Below, one piece after another: positions 27,561 to 35,866 of a stretch of 64,000 bases of DNA. Every line of letters starts with the position of its first letter. The stretch's first letter is position 1. Origin of the DNA: an uncultured Bacteroides sp. GTDB taxonomy: Bacteria; Bacteroidota; Bacteroidia; Bacteroidales; Bacteroidaceae. The notes under the pieces are model-generated. The model did not search any database and had not been told where the DNA came from. It worked only from the letters and a program-made list of their open reading frames with translations. Location of the stretch: the NCBI GenBank assembly GCA_949285025.1, contig CASDXG010000030.1, forward strand, positions 1-64,000, given 5' to 3'. Position numbers and translations under genes: made by a program.

Positions 27561-28865
27561 TTATGAATATTTGCGGGGGAATCTGAACTGTATGCTGAGT
27601 AAGGTAGCGATGCCTAATGCAGCCGGATAATATAAGTGCCCGATGATATTGATGGGAGAAATGCCGCTTAACTCGGCTGCAATCAGCATTTGTGCGCCGT
27701 ACGGGATAATTCCTTGTACGATACAAGAGCATGTGTCGAGAATACTTGCGCTTTTGCGTTTATCTACATGGAATTTTTCTGCGATACTTTTGGCCAAAGG
27801 TCCTACCGTGATGATGGCGATGGTGTTATTGGCCGTGCAGAAGTTGGCCAAAGAAACTAATGCGGCAATACAAAATTCAGCCCCGCGTTTTTTCCGGATA
27901 TGGCGGGTCAGATGATGTAAGATATAGTTTATCCCCCCATTGTATCGGATGATTTCCAGTAAACCTCCCGCCATTAATGTAATGATAATAAGTTCTCCCA
28001 TCCCGGTAATTCCGTTACCCATTGCTCCGAAATAGCCGAATATGTCGAAATCATTTGATGCCACTCCGATGATGCCGGTGGATATCAGTCCTAAAAGAAG
28101 TACGAGTGTGACGTTCATTCCTGCGATGGCCGTACTTAATACAACGATGTAAGGTATGATTTTAATCCATTCTATAGATTGTACATCAGCAGGAATATGA
28201 GTGTTCAAGCCGGAAATGATATAAAAAATCAGAACAAAAAATGCCGCAGGAATGGCTATCATAAAATTGGCGCGGAATTTATCTCTCATAACACATCCTT
28301 GTGTCCGGGTGGCGGCAATGGTTGTATCAGAGATGAAAGACAGGTTGTCTCCGAAAAAAGCTCCTCCCACAACGATGGCGGTAACGAAAGATATGTCTGT
28401 ATTGGTTTTGGCTGCTATGCCGGTTGCTATGGGAACCAGTGCAACGATTGTGCCTACGGATGTTCCGATGGATAGAGAAATAAAACAAGATGCAAGAAAA
28501 ATTCCGGCAAACAACAAATTGTCCGGGAGCAGATATAACGTTAAGTTTACGGTTGCATCGATGGCTCCCATATCTTTTGCGGATTGGGCGAAAGCTCCGG
28601 CGAGGATGAATATCCAGATCATCAGCATAATGTTGGTATCGGCTGCACCTTTTGAATATTGCAGGATGCGGTCGTTTAAGCTTAATCCTTTAGTAATAAT
28701 GATTGCATAGACAGACGATACGAGAAAAGCCACAGTGATGGGGACTTTGTAAAAATCATTAATGATGAGTGATGTAACGAGGTATAGGCATAAAAAGACG
28801 AGGAGAGGAGTCAATGCCCATCCGTTTGATTTGTTTGTGTCAAAAGGTTGTTTATGTAATGTCAT
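27561..28865 (-). CDS. NhaC-family Na+/H+ antiporter
   Basis: A 434-residue inner-membrane transporter of about 11-12 helices. It carries the NhaC-family blocks CFISLSIGTSVGTIVALVPI and GAFFGDNLSFISDTTIAA, plus FCTANNTIAIITVGPLAK near the end. It probably exchanges Na+ for protons, although some relatives carry organic acids or amines. It stands alone, with its own -7 box. No terminator is obvious in the ~290 bases between its stop and the fur gene. Confidence 0.88.
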   Translation of the reverse strand: MTLHKQPFDTNKSNGWALTPLLVFLCLYLVTSLIINDFYKVPITVAFLVSSVYAIIITKGLSLNDRILQYSKGAADTNIMLMIWIFILAGAFAQSAKDMGAIDATVNLTLYLLPDNLLFAGIFLASCFISLSIGTSVGTIVALVPIATGIAAKTNTDISFVTAIVVGGAFFGDNLSFISDTTIAATRTQGCVMRDKFRANFMIAIPAAFFVLIFYIISGLNTHIPADVQSIEWIKIIPYIVVLSTAIAGMNVTLVLLLGLISTGIIGVASNDFDIFGYFGAMGNGITGMGELIIITLMAGGLLEIIRYNGGINYILHHLTRHIRKKRGAEFCIAALVSLANFCTANNTIAIITVGPLAKSIAEKFHVDKRKSASILDTCSCIVQGIIPYGAQMLIAAELSGISPINIIGHLYYPAALGIATLLSIQFRFPRKYS

Positions 28866-28905
28866 GAAGTTTATTTCAAATAAGAATTTGGCATTAATAT
28901 GGGTA

Positions 28906-28913
28906 CAAAGGTA
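28906..28913 (-). promoter_or_regulatory. Candidate -7 box of the NhaC gene
   Basis: TACCTTTG on the minus strand matches TAnnTTTG, 41 bases upstream of the start. No clear -33 element is visible. Confidence 0.45.
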
Positions 28914-29029
28914 CGAATTTATGGAAATATGCTCTGTTTTCTAAAGAAACATCTGTGACATTTAATTGCGAAATATGACATATTTGTTTAATACTCCTTG
29001 TTTTGTTTTCCTTATATCTATTTTTCTTG

Positions 29030-29037
29030 TAAATTTG
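29030..29037 (+). promoter_or_regulatory. Candidate -7 box of the ileS operon
   Basis: TAAATTTG is a perfect TAnnTTTG match. The nearest TTTG (29002-29005) is 24 bases upstream, a little longer than usual. The leader would be about 60 bases. I see no T-box element, as expected outside Firmicutes. Confidence 0.55.
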
Positions 29038-29101
29038 CAACCTAAAAATAGAGAAAAACGTTTTATCGTGAAATTAAGAAATCGATTATAAAAGAAGCAA
29101 T

Positions 29102-32100
29102 ATGTGCAAGAAGTTTACTGAATATTCGAAACTCGATTTGTCGGAGGTAAATAAAGAAGTCTTGAAGAAATGGGATGAAGATAATGTATTCTCCCGAAGT
29201 ATGACAGAACGGGAAGGGTGTCCTTCTTTCGTATTTTACGAAGGCCCTCCTTCTGCAAACGGAATGCCGGGTATTCATCACGTGATGGCACGTTCGATAA
29301 AAGATATCTTTTGCCGTTTTAAAACGATGAAAGGGTATCAGGTAAAGCGCAAAGCCGGATGGGATACTCACGGGCTTCCGGTAGAGCTCGGAGTGGAAAA
29401 GGCATTGGGCATAACGAAAGAAGATATAGGAAAAACAATTTCGGTAGTCGATTATAATAAACGTTGTCGTACGGATGTAATGAAGTTTACGAAAGAATGG
29501 ACAGATCTTACTCATAAAATGGGCTATTGGGTCGATTTGGAAAATCCTTATATCACTTACGACAATCATTATATTGAAACACTTTGGTGGTTACTGAAAC
29601 AACTGTATAAGAAGGGCTTGTTATATAAAGGCTATACGATTCAGCCGTATTCTCCGGCTGCGGGAACAGGTTTAAGCTCGCATGAACTGAATCAGCCCGG
29701 TTGTTATCGCGATGTAAAAGACACGACGATCGTTGCTCAGTTCCGAATTAAGAATCCGAAACCGGAAATGGCTGCATGGGGAACCCCTTATTTCCTTGCG
29801 TGGACAACAACGCCTTGGACATTGCCTTCGAATACAGCTCTGTGTGTCGGACCGAAATTCGATTATGTGGCTGTACAGAGTTACAATGGATATACGGGAG
29901 AAAAGATTACGGCTGTCCTGGCGAAGGCTCTGCTTTATACGCATTTTAACAAGAAAGGAGAGAATTTGCCTTTGGAAGACTATAAGCCGGGTGATAAGGT
30001 GATTCCGTTTAAAGTAGTCGGAGAATATCAGGGACCTGAGTTGGTCGGAATGGAATATGAGCAACTTATTCCTTGGGTAAAACCGGTAGAGACGGCAGAA
30101 AACGGCGACTGGAAGGAAGCCTCTGCAAAAGCGTTTCGGGTAATTTCGGGCGATTATGTTACGGTGGAAGATGGAACCGGTATTGTTCATATAGCCCCGA
30201 CCTTCGGTGCAGATGATGCTTTTGTGGCACGTGCCGCAGGAATTCCCGCATTGTATATGATAAATAAAAAAGGCGAGACTCGTCCGATGGTGGATTTGAC
30301 CGGTAAATTCTATTTGTTGGATGAGCTGGATGAAAGGTTTGTTCGCGAATGTGTTGACGTGGAAGCTTATAAAACATATCATGGAGCATGGGTGAAGAAT
30401 GCCTACGATCCGCAATTTACCGTAAACGGGAAATATGATGAAAAAGCAGCTGCGGCTGCAGAATCGTTGGATATTGTGATAAGCATGGTCTTGAAGCAGA
30501 CGAATAAGGCTTTTAAGATAGAGAAACATGTGCATAATTATCCGCATTGTTGGCGTACGGATAAACCGGTGCTTTATTATCCGTTGGACAGTTGGTTTAT
30601 TCGTTCTACCGCAATGAAGGAGAGGATGATTGAATTGAATAAGACGATTAACTGGAAACCTGAATCAACGGGTAGCGGTCGTTTCGGCAAATGGTTGGAA
30701 AACCTGAACGATTGGAACCTTAGTCGTTCCCGTTATTGGGGTACACCGTTACCCATTTGGCGTAGCGAAGACGGGGAAGAAATTTGTATAGGCTCTTTAG
30801 CTGAACTGTATGATGAGATAGAGAAATCAGTGAAAGTCGGCATTATGTCTGAAAATCCGTATAAGAAAAACGGTTTTATTCCCGGGGAATACGCAAAGGA
30901 GAATTACGATAAAATTGATTTGCACCGCCCGTATGTAGACGATATAGTATTGGTTTCTCCAACAGGGAAGCCGATGAAACGTGAAACAGACCTGATTGAT
31001 GTCTGGTTTGATTCCGGTGCAATGCCATATGCACAATTACATTATCCGTTTGAAAACAAGGAATTGATAGATAAGAACCTGTATTATCCGGCTGATTTTA
31101 TAGCCGAAGGTGTAGATCAAACGCGCGGATGGTTCTTTACATTACACGCCATAGCAACAATGGTATTTGATAGTGTTGCTTATAAGCATGTGATTTCTAA
31201 CGGACTGGTTCTCGATAAAAATGGGAATAAAATGTCAAAGCGTTTGGGAAATGCGGTCGACCCATTTGAAGTTATAGAGAAATTCGGCTCAGACCCGTTG
31301 CGTTGGTATATGATAACGAACTCATCGCCTTGGGATAACCTGAAGTTCGATATTGACGGAGTGGATGAAGTACGTCGTAAATTCTTTGGAACGTTATATA
31401 ATACATATTCTTTCTTTGCTTTATATGCCAATGTTGACGGATTCTGTTATGCCGAGAAAGATGTGGAAATCGGTGAGCGTCCTGAAATAGACCGCTGGAT
31501 TTTGTCTCTGCTTAATTCATTGATAGAGAAAGTTGATAATTGTTATAGCGATTATGAACCTACAAGAGCCGGACGTTTGATTACAGATTTTGTAAATGAT
31601 AATTTGAGCAACTGGTATGTCCGTTTGAATAGAAAACGTTTTTGGGGCAATGCAATGTCAGTAGATAAACTGTCGGCTTATCAGACTCTTTATATCTGTT
31701 TGGAAACAGTAGCGAAGTTGATGGCTCCGATAGCGCCTTTCTATGCCGATCGTTTATATCAGGATTTGATAAAGGTAACAGGGCGCGGGAATGAAAGTTC
31801 GGTGCATCTGGCCAAGTTCCCTGTTGCAGACAGAACTTTGATAGATAAAGAACTGGAAGAACGTATGCAGGTAGCCCAGGACATTACATCGATGATTCTG
31901 GCATTGCGTAGGAAAGTCAATATTAAAGTACGCCAGCCATTGCAGTGTATCATGGTTCCGATTGTTGATCAAGCGCAAAAACTTCGCATTGAGGCCGTGA
32001 AAGATTTGATTCTGAATGAGGTGAATGTGAAGGAAATTCGTTATGCAGAGAGCGGAGCTTTGGTGAAAAGAGTGAAGTGCGATTTTAAGAAATTAGGACC

Positions 32101-32584
32101 GAAATTCGGAAAACAGATGAAAGCTGTTGCGGCAGCTGTTTCAGAAATGTCGCAGGATGCGATTGCCGAATTGGAACGGAACGGACGTTATGAATTTAAT
32201 CTTTCCGGAGAAAAGGCGGTGATAGAGGTTACGGATGTGGAAATTTTCAGCGAAGATATACCGGGATGGTTGGTTGCGAATGAGGGAAAACTTACTGTAG
32301 CACTGGAAGTGACTTTGACAGAAGAATTGAGACGTGAAGGTATTGCCCGTGAATTAGTGAATCGGATTCAGAATATTCGAAAGAACAGCGGGCTTGAGAT
32401 TACAGATAAGATTGCAATTGTTTTGTCGAAAAATTCTCGGACAGATGATGCGGTGAATGAATATAATAAATATATTTGTACGCAGGTGCTGGCAAATTCA
32501 CTGAGCCTTGCTGATGAAGTTGCCGACGGTGTAGAATTGAGTTTCGACGAATTTTCGCTGACGGTAAAAGTAACAAAATTGTAA
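29102..32584 (+). CDS. ileS: Isoleucyl-tRNA synthetase, GXHH (IleRS2-like) type
   Basis: An 1160-residue class I synthetase that charges tRNA-Ile and edits valine. It is longer than the ~940 residues of the common bacterial form and resembles the eukaryote-like second class. The signature normally written HIGH reads G57-I-H-H60 in GPPSANGMPGIHHVMAR, a swap of the first and third residues. The KMSKR loop is intact at 710-714. The editing domain includes AWTTTPWTLPSNTAL. There is no C-terminal zinc finger; a long extension is present instead. It heads an operon with a DksA-like gene, lspA and two envelope-related genes. Confidence 0.96.
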   Translation: MCKKFTEYSKLDLSEVNKEVLKKWDEDNVFSRSMTEREGCPSFVFYEGPPSANGMPGIHHVMARSIKDIFCRFKTMKGYQVKRKAGWDTHGLPVELGVEKALGITKEDIGKTISVVDYNKRCRTDVMKFTKEWTDLTHKMGYWVDLENPYITYDNHYIETLWWLLKQLYKKGLLYKGYTIQPYSPAAGTGLSSHELNQPGCYRDVKDTTIVAQFRIKNPKPEMAAWGTPYFLAWTTTPWTLPSNTALCVGPKFDYVAVQSYNGYTGEKITAVLAKALLYTHFNKKGENLPLEDYKPGDKVIPFKVVGEYQGPELVGMEYEQLIPWVKPVETAENGDWKEASAKAFRVISGDYVTVEDGTGIVHIAPTFGADDAFVARAAGIPALYMINKKGETRPMVDLTGKFYLLDELDERFVRECVDVEAYKTYHGAWVKNAYDPQFTVNGKYDEKAAAAAESLDIVISMVLKQTNKAFKIEKHVHNYPHCWRTDKPVLYYPLDSWFIRSTAMKERMIELNKTINWKPESTGSGRFGKWLENLNDWNLSRSRYWGTPLPIWRSEDGEEICIGSLAELYDEIEKSVKVGIMSENPYKKNGFIPGEYAKENYDKIDLHRPYVDDIVLVSPTGKPMKRETDLIDVWFDSGAMPYAQLHYPFENKELIDKNLYYPADFIAEGVDQTRGWFFTLHAIATMVFDSVAYKHVISNGLVLDKNGNKMSKRLGNAVDPFEVIEKFGSDPLRWYMITNSSPWDNLKFDIDGVDEVRRKFFGTLYNTYSFFALYANVDGFCYAEKDVEIGERPEIDRWILSLLNSLIEKVDNCYSDYEPTRAGRLITDFVNDNLSNWYVRLNRKRFWGNAMSVDKLSAYQTLYICLETVAKLMAPIAPFYADRLYQDLIKVTGRGNESSVHLAKFPVADRTLIDKELEERMQVAQDITSMILALRRKVNIKVRQPLQCIMVPIVDQAQKLRIEAVKDLILNEVNVKEIRYAESGALVKRVKCDFKKLGPKFGKQMKAVAAAVSEMSQDAIAELERNGRYEFNLSGEKAVIEVTDVEIFSEDIPGWLVANEGKLTVALEVTLTEELRREGIARELVNRIQNIRKNSGLEITDKIAIVLSKNSRTDDAVNEYNKYICTQVLANSLSLADEVADGVELSFDEFSLTVKVTKL

Positions 32585-32652
32585 TATGAGCGGTTATGTT
32601 CAGTGAAATGTGCTGAATAAAGTTTTATTAATAACCATAAAAAATTAAAACT

Positions 32653-33033
32653 ATGGCAGAGAAAACAAGATATTCCGATGCTGAGCTGGAGGAATTTCGT
32701 GCGATAATAATGGAAAAGCTTCAGCTTGCGGAGAGAGATTACGAAAAATTGAAAGGAGCTATCATGAATACTGATGGCAATGATACAGATGATACCTCTC
32801 CGACGTATAAGGTTTTAGAGGAAGGGGCTAATACGTTATCGAAAGAAGAAACGACACGTTTGGCTGCCCGTCAGTTGAAATTTATTCAAAACCTGCGGGC
32901 TGCGCTGGTGCGTATTGAGAATAAAACGTATGGTATATGCCGTGAAACCGGGAAATTAATTCCGGCGGAGAGACTTCGCGCTGTGCCTCATGCGACATTG
33001 AGTATCGAGGCAAAACAAAAAGAAAAGAAATAA
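32653..33033 (+). CDS. TraR/DksA-family protein with degenerate zinc finger
   Basis: A 126-residue DksA-like protein: an N-terminal coiled coil with an acidic tip (NDTDDTSPTYK), then a finger-like C-terminus (YGICRETGKLIPAERLRAVP). Of the four zinc cysteines only the first remains; the others are T, S and A in GICRET and ATLSIEA. The fold is probably kept without zinc. It may bind in the RNA polymerase secondary channel as DksA does, which is inferred. It lies 68 bases after ileS, a common Bacteroidetes neighbour pair. Confidence 0.85.
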   Translation: MAEKTRYSDAELEEFRAIIMEKLQLAERDYEKLKGAIMNTDGNDTDDTSPTYKVLEEGANTLSKEETTRLAARQLKFIQNLRAALVRIENKTYGICRETGKLIPAERLRAVPHATLSIEAKQKEKK

Positions 33034-33049
33034 TAGATATGTACATCGC

Positions 33050-33104
33050 CTTCTCCTTCTCTCATTACCTGTCTGTTTTATAACGGGGCAGGGAGGAGGA
33101 GAAG
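33050..33104 (+). other. Hairpin between the dksA-like gene and lspA
   Basis: CTTCTCCTTCTC (33050-33061) pairs with GAGGAGGAGAAG (33093-33104), 12 bp with one G-U. An inner CCTGTC/GGCAGG helix extends it. No T-run follows, so it is not a standard terminator. It could stabilise or process the operon mRNA. Confidence 0.45.
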
Positions 33105-33125
33105 TGTTCATTGTAGAATATATAT

Positions 33126-33767
33126 ATGAAAAAAACAATGTCTCAAGGACGTATGGCGGCCTTGATTGTATTTATTGTCCTGTTAATTGACCAGATAATA
33201 AAGATATGTGTTAAGACCAATATGTATTTGTATCAGAAAATTCATATTACAGATTGGTTTTATATTTATTTTACCGAGAATAACGGCATGGCATTCGGAC
33301 TGGAAATTATGCATAAATTATTTCTAACCTTGTTCCGTATCGCAGCCGTTGTCTTGATAATCTGGTATATGCATAAGGTTGTTAATCAAAAGAGAAGGGT
33401 AAAAAACGGATATATCGTTTGTTTGTCAATGATTTTAGCCGGAGCATTAGGTAATATTATAGACTGCGTTTTCTATGGAGAGATTTTCAGCCTCAGTACA
33501 ACATCTCAGGTTGCAGCATGGGTCCCGTTGGGAGAAGGGTATGCGGATTGGCTGCACGGCAGAGTTGTAGATATGTTTTATTTTCCGATAATTGATACAT
33601 ATTGGCCGGATTGGATGCCTTTCGTTGGAGGAGAACATTTCATATTTTTCAGTCCGATATTTAATTTTGCCGATGCTTCTATTAGCTGTGGCATTATAGC
33701 ATTACTTATTTTTTATAGCGGTTACTTGAACAAAGAGAATCATAGTGCGTCGAAACGTACAAAATAA
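33126..33767 (+). CDS. lspA: Lipoprotein signal peptidase II
   Basis: A 213-residue inner-membrane aspartic peptidase that removes signal peptides from prolipoproteins. Four membrane helices are present. The conserved blocks are TENNGMAFGL, GALGNIIDCVFYG (first catalytic Asp) and GRVVDMFYFP ... FNFADASIS (second catalytic Asp). It is longer than the ~165 residues of the E. coli enzyme because of an insertion (SLSTTSQVAAWVPLGEGYAD), usual in Bacteroidetes. A lipoprotein gene follows after one base, and many lipoproteins in this window would be its substrates. Confidence 0.94.
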   Translation: MKKTMSQGRMAALIVFIVLLIDQIIKICVKTNMYLYQKIHITDWFYIYFTENNGMAFGLEIMHKLFLTLFRIAAVVLIIWYMHKVVNQKRRVKNGYIVCLSMILAGALGNIIDCVFYGEIFSLSTTSQVAAWVPLGEGYADWLHGRVVDMFYFPIIDTYWPDWMPFVGGEHFIFFSPIFNFADASISCGIIALLIFYSGYLNKENHSASKRTK

Positions 33768-33768
33768 G

Positions 33769-34581
33769 ATGAAGAGAAATCTGATATACGGGATTTTGTT
33801 GTTGCTTATGAGCGGTTGCGTGGTAAGTTGTGGAAGGAAAGTTCCTCGTGATGTAATTCAGCCGGAAGCAATGGAAGACCTTTTGTATGACTATCATTTG
33901 GCCTCTTTAATGAGTGCTGATTTGGATTTTTCAGAGAAATATAAGAGGGAAGCTTATTTGGAATATGTCTTTGAAAAGCATCATGTGACGGAAGAAAAAT
34001 TTGATTCTTCAATGGTATGGTATACAAGACATACGGATCAGCTTGTGGCTGTTTATGCAAATCTGAAGCAGCGTTTCGAGACAGCACGAGGATATATAAC
34101 CTCGCAAGGAGGGAACCCGAATGCACAGATTGCCGTATCGTTTTCGGGAGATTCTGTGGATATATGGCAAGACCGTACGGTATATTGGCTCTCCGCCACT
34201 CCTTATTCGAATAAAATAGTGTTCAATCTGCAGGCTGATACTACGTTCAACTCTAGAGATATATTGGAGTTGTCGGCGAATTTTAGTTTTTTCCCTCAAA
34301 AAAGTGTTGAAGGGAAAGCTGTGATGGGACTCTGTTTTTACTTTAAGAACGACAGTACTTACGGAATGACGCGTACGGTTACTGCCTCAGGGCCGCAAGT
34401 GTTGCGTGTGCAGCAGGATTCTTTGTTCGACATCAGGAACATAAGTGGATTTATTTATTATACAAAATCTTCGGAAGATAATGGGTCTGTTCTGCTTAAT
34501 GACATACGTTTAATGCGTTATCGTGCGAAAACAAGGCCTGATGTGTTTCGTTTCGGTGCTTCGACTGTAAAAGATAATTGA
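33769..34581 (+). CDS. DUF4296 lipoprotein
   Basis: A 270-residue lipoprotein. I chose the ATG at 33769, one base after the lspA stop, because it gives a clean signal peptide (MKRNLIYGILLLLMSGCVVSC). A GTG at 33745 in the same frame would overlap lspA. The DUF4296 helical domain covers about residues 25-110 (IQPEAMEDLLYDYHLA). The C-terminal half is beta-rich and of unknown role. It is conserved next to lspA in Bacteroidetes. Confidence 0.85.
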   Translation: MKRNLIYGILLLLMSGCVVSCGRKVPRDVIQPEAMEDLLYDYHLASLMSADLDFSEKYKREAYLEYVFEKHHVTEEKFDSSMVWYTRHTDQLVAVYANLKQRFETARGYITSQGGNPNAQIAVSFSGDSVDIWQDRTVYWLSATPYSNKIVFNLQADTTFNSRDILELSANFSFFPQKSVEGKAVMGLCFYFKNDSTYGMTRTVTASGPQVLRVQQDSLFDIRNISGFIYYTKSSEDNGSVLLNDIRLMRYRAKTRPDVFRFGASTVKDN

Positions 34582-34928
34582 TGTTCCGTATGGGAAAAGT
34601 GTGCAGGAGGATTGCGGCAAACCGGGTCTTTTTCATTGGGACGAATAAGATTTTGAAAAATTACGTGCTGGAATTTGATGTAGAGGGATACGTTTCTACT
34701 GCATATCTTTTGGAAGAAGAACTTTGCAATACCGAGTGGTTTGGCGGTTTGATTATTGTTGCTCCCTGTTTTCCGGTGCGGGAAAAAGATGAGACATTTG
34801 CCTCATTTTATGAGCGGTATTCGTTTTTCCCGGTTCCGGATACGGCACGATGTAGAGCATATACCGTGAATGAATTTGATGTGTTTCATATGGAGTTTGT
34901 CAATGACTGCCGTATTTTTGAATTGTGA
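34581..34928 (+). CDS. Conserved small protein of unknown function
   Basis: A 115-residue protein starting at the ATG that overlaps the DUF4296 stop (TGATG), so it is translationally coupled. It has no signal peptide or membrane helix. The start RRIAANRVFFIG and the central TEWFGGLIIVAP look globular. The context is an envelope-related operon. I do not recognise a family. Confidence 0.65.
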   Translation: MFRMGKVCRRIAANRVFFIGTNKILKNYVLEFDVEGYVSTAYLLEEELCNTEWFGGLIIVAPCFPVREKDETFASFYERYSFFPVPDTARCRAYTVNEFDVFHMEFVNDCRIFEL

Positions 34929-34940
34929 TATAGGCGTTAT

Positions 34941-34988
34941 AAAAAAATGTCCTGGTATTTCGGAAGAGATATCAGGATATTTTTTTTC
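34941..34988. terminator. Bidirectional terminator after the ileS operon
   Basis: ATGTCCTGGTAT pairs with ATATCAGGATAT (12 bp including two G-U) and is flanked by A and T runs. It can serve both the ileS operon and the convergent methyltransferase gene. Confidence 0.75.
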
Positions 34989-35003
34989 AAGGAACGGCGT
35001 CTG

Positions 35004-35759
35004 TCAGGATATTCTGCGGCGAAATTCTGCGCAGATAACAGCAGTTGCCACAGCTACGTTTAGCGATTCGCTTGTTTTGTGTCCTTGCGGATAGTTGGGA
35101 ATTAATAATCGGTGATCGACCATTGTCGCGATTTCCGGGCTTATACCGTTCCCTTCATTTCCCATTATGATAATTCCGTGTGAAGGAAGTTTTTGCTTAT
35201 ATAGATTTTCCCCGTCGAGAAATGTACCGAAAACGGGAACCGTTCCATTCAGTTCTTTTAATAAATGTGGTAAATTGCGGTAATGAACTCTGACACGGGC
35301 AATGGCCCCCATTGTAGCTTGTATTGTTTTCGGATTGAAAACATCGGCACATCCTTCAGAGCAAATGATGTCTTTTATACCAAACCAGTCGGCAATACGG
35401 ACGATTGTTCCTAAGTTACCCGGGTCCTGCACATTGTCAAGAGCAAGGCTCAGCGAATGTTTTATAGTGTCGGTGCTAAGAGTATGATGCGGTTGTCTGA
35501 ATATACCCAGTACATCTTGTGGCGTTTTTTGCTGGCTGACCCTCGCTAATTCCTCCTCGCTCACTTCGATTATTTCCGTTGCGCATACGTTTTTATGTGA
35601 CTGAATCCATTGCCGGGTAGCAACAAGCAGGGAACAGGGCAGCACATGTAGTAATTCGTTTACTAATTTGTGCCCTTCGGCAAGAAATACGTCATCGGCA
35701 TTTCTGTTCTTTTTAAGCTCAAGAGAGTGAATATATTTGATTTTGTTTTTACTTAGCAT
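35004..35759 (-). CDS. SpoU/TrmH-family RNA 2'-O-methyltransferase
   Basis: A 251-residue enzyme with an N-terminal substrate-binding domain (ADDVFLAEGHKLVNELL) and the SpoU knot motifs. These are NVQDPGNLGTIVRIADW, IIMGNEGNGIS and SLNVAVATAVICAEF. It should methylate a ribose in rRNA or tRNA with S-adenosylmethionine; the exact target cannot be told. The ATG at 35759 (MLSKNKIKYIHSLELKK) is preferred over 35783 because the N-terminus then matches the family. It is the first of two SpoU enzymes in the window; the other is rlmB. Confidence 0.9.
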   Translation of the reverse strand: MLSKNKIKYIHSLELKKNRNADDVFLAEGHKLVNELLHVLPCSLLVATRQWIQSHKNVCATEIIEVSEEELARVSQQKTPQDVLGIFRQPHHTLSTDTIKHSLSLALDNVQDPGNLGTIVRIADWFGIKDIICSEGCADVFNPKTIQATMGAIARVRVHYRNLPHLLKELNGTVPVFGTFLDGENLYKQKLPSHGIIIMGNEGNGISPEIATMVDHRLLIPNYPQGHKTSESLNVAVATAVICAEFRRRIS

Positions 35760-35793
35760 AAAATATTGTATGTAAAATAACAATTATTACATA

Positions 35794-35801
35794 CAAAGCT
35801 A
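35794..35801 (-). promoter_or_regulatory. Candidate -7 box of the SpoU methyltransferase
   Basis: TAGCTTTG on the minus strand matches TAnnTTTG and lies 35 bases before the chosen ATG at 35759, which supports that start. Confidence 0.45.
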
Positions 35802-35824
35802 AGAAGTTATTTTTAATTATATGT

Positions 35825-35832
35825 TATCTTTG
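35825..35832 (+). promoter_or_regulatory. Candidate -7 box of tamL
   Basis: TATCTTTG on the plus strand matches TAnnTTTG, 35 bases before tamL. It is divergent from, and close to, the box of the methyltransferase gene. Confidence 0.5.
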
Positions 35833-35866
35833 TTGTCAAATTTCGCATAGATATATCCTGTCGTAT

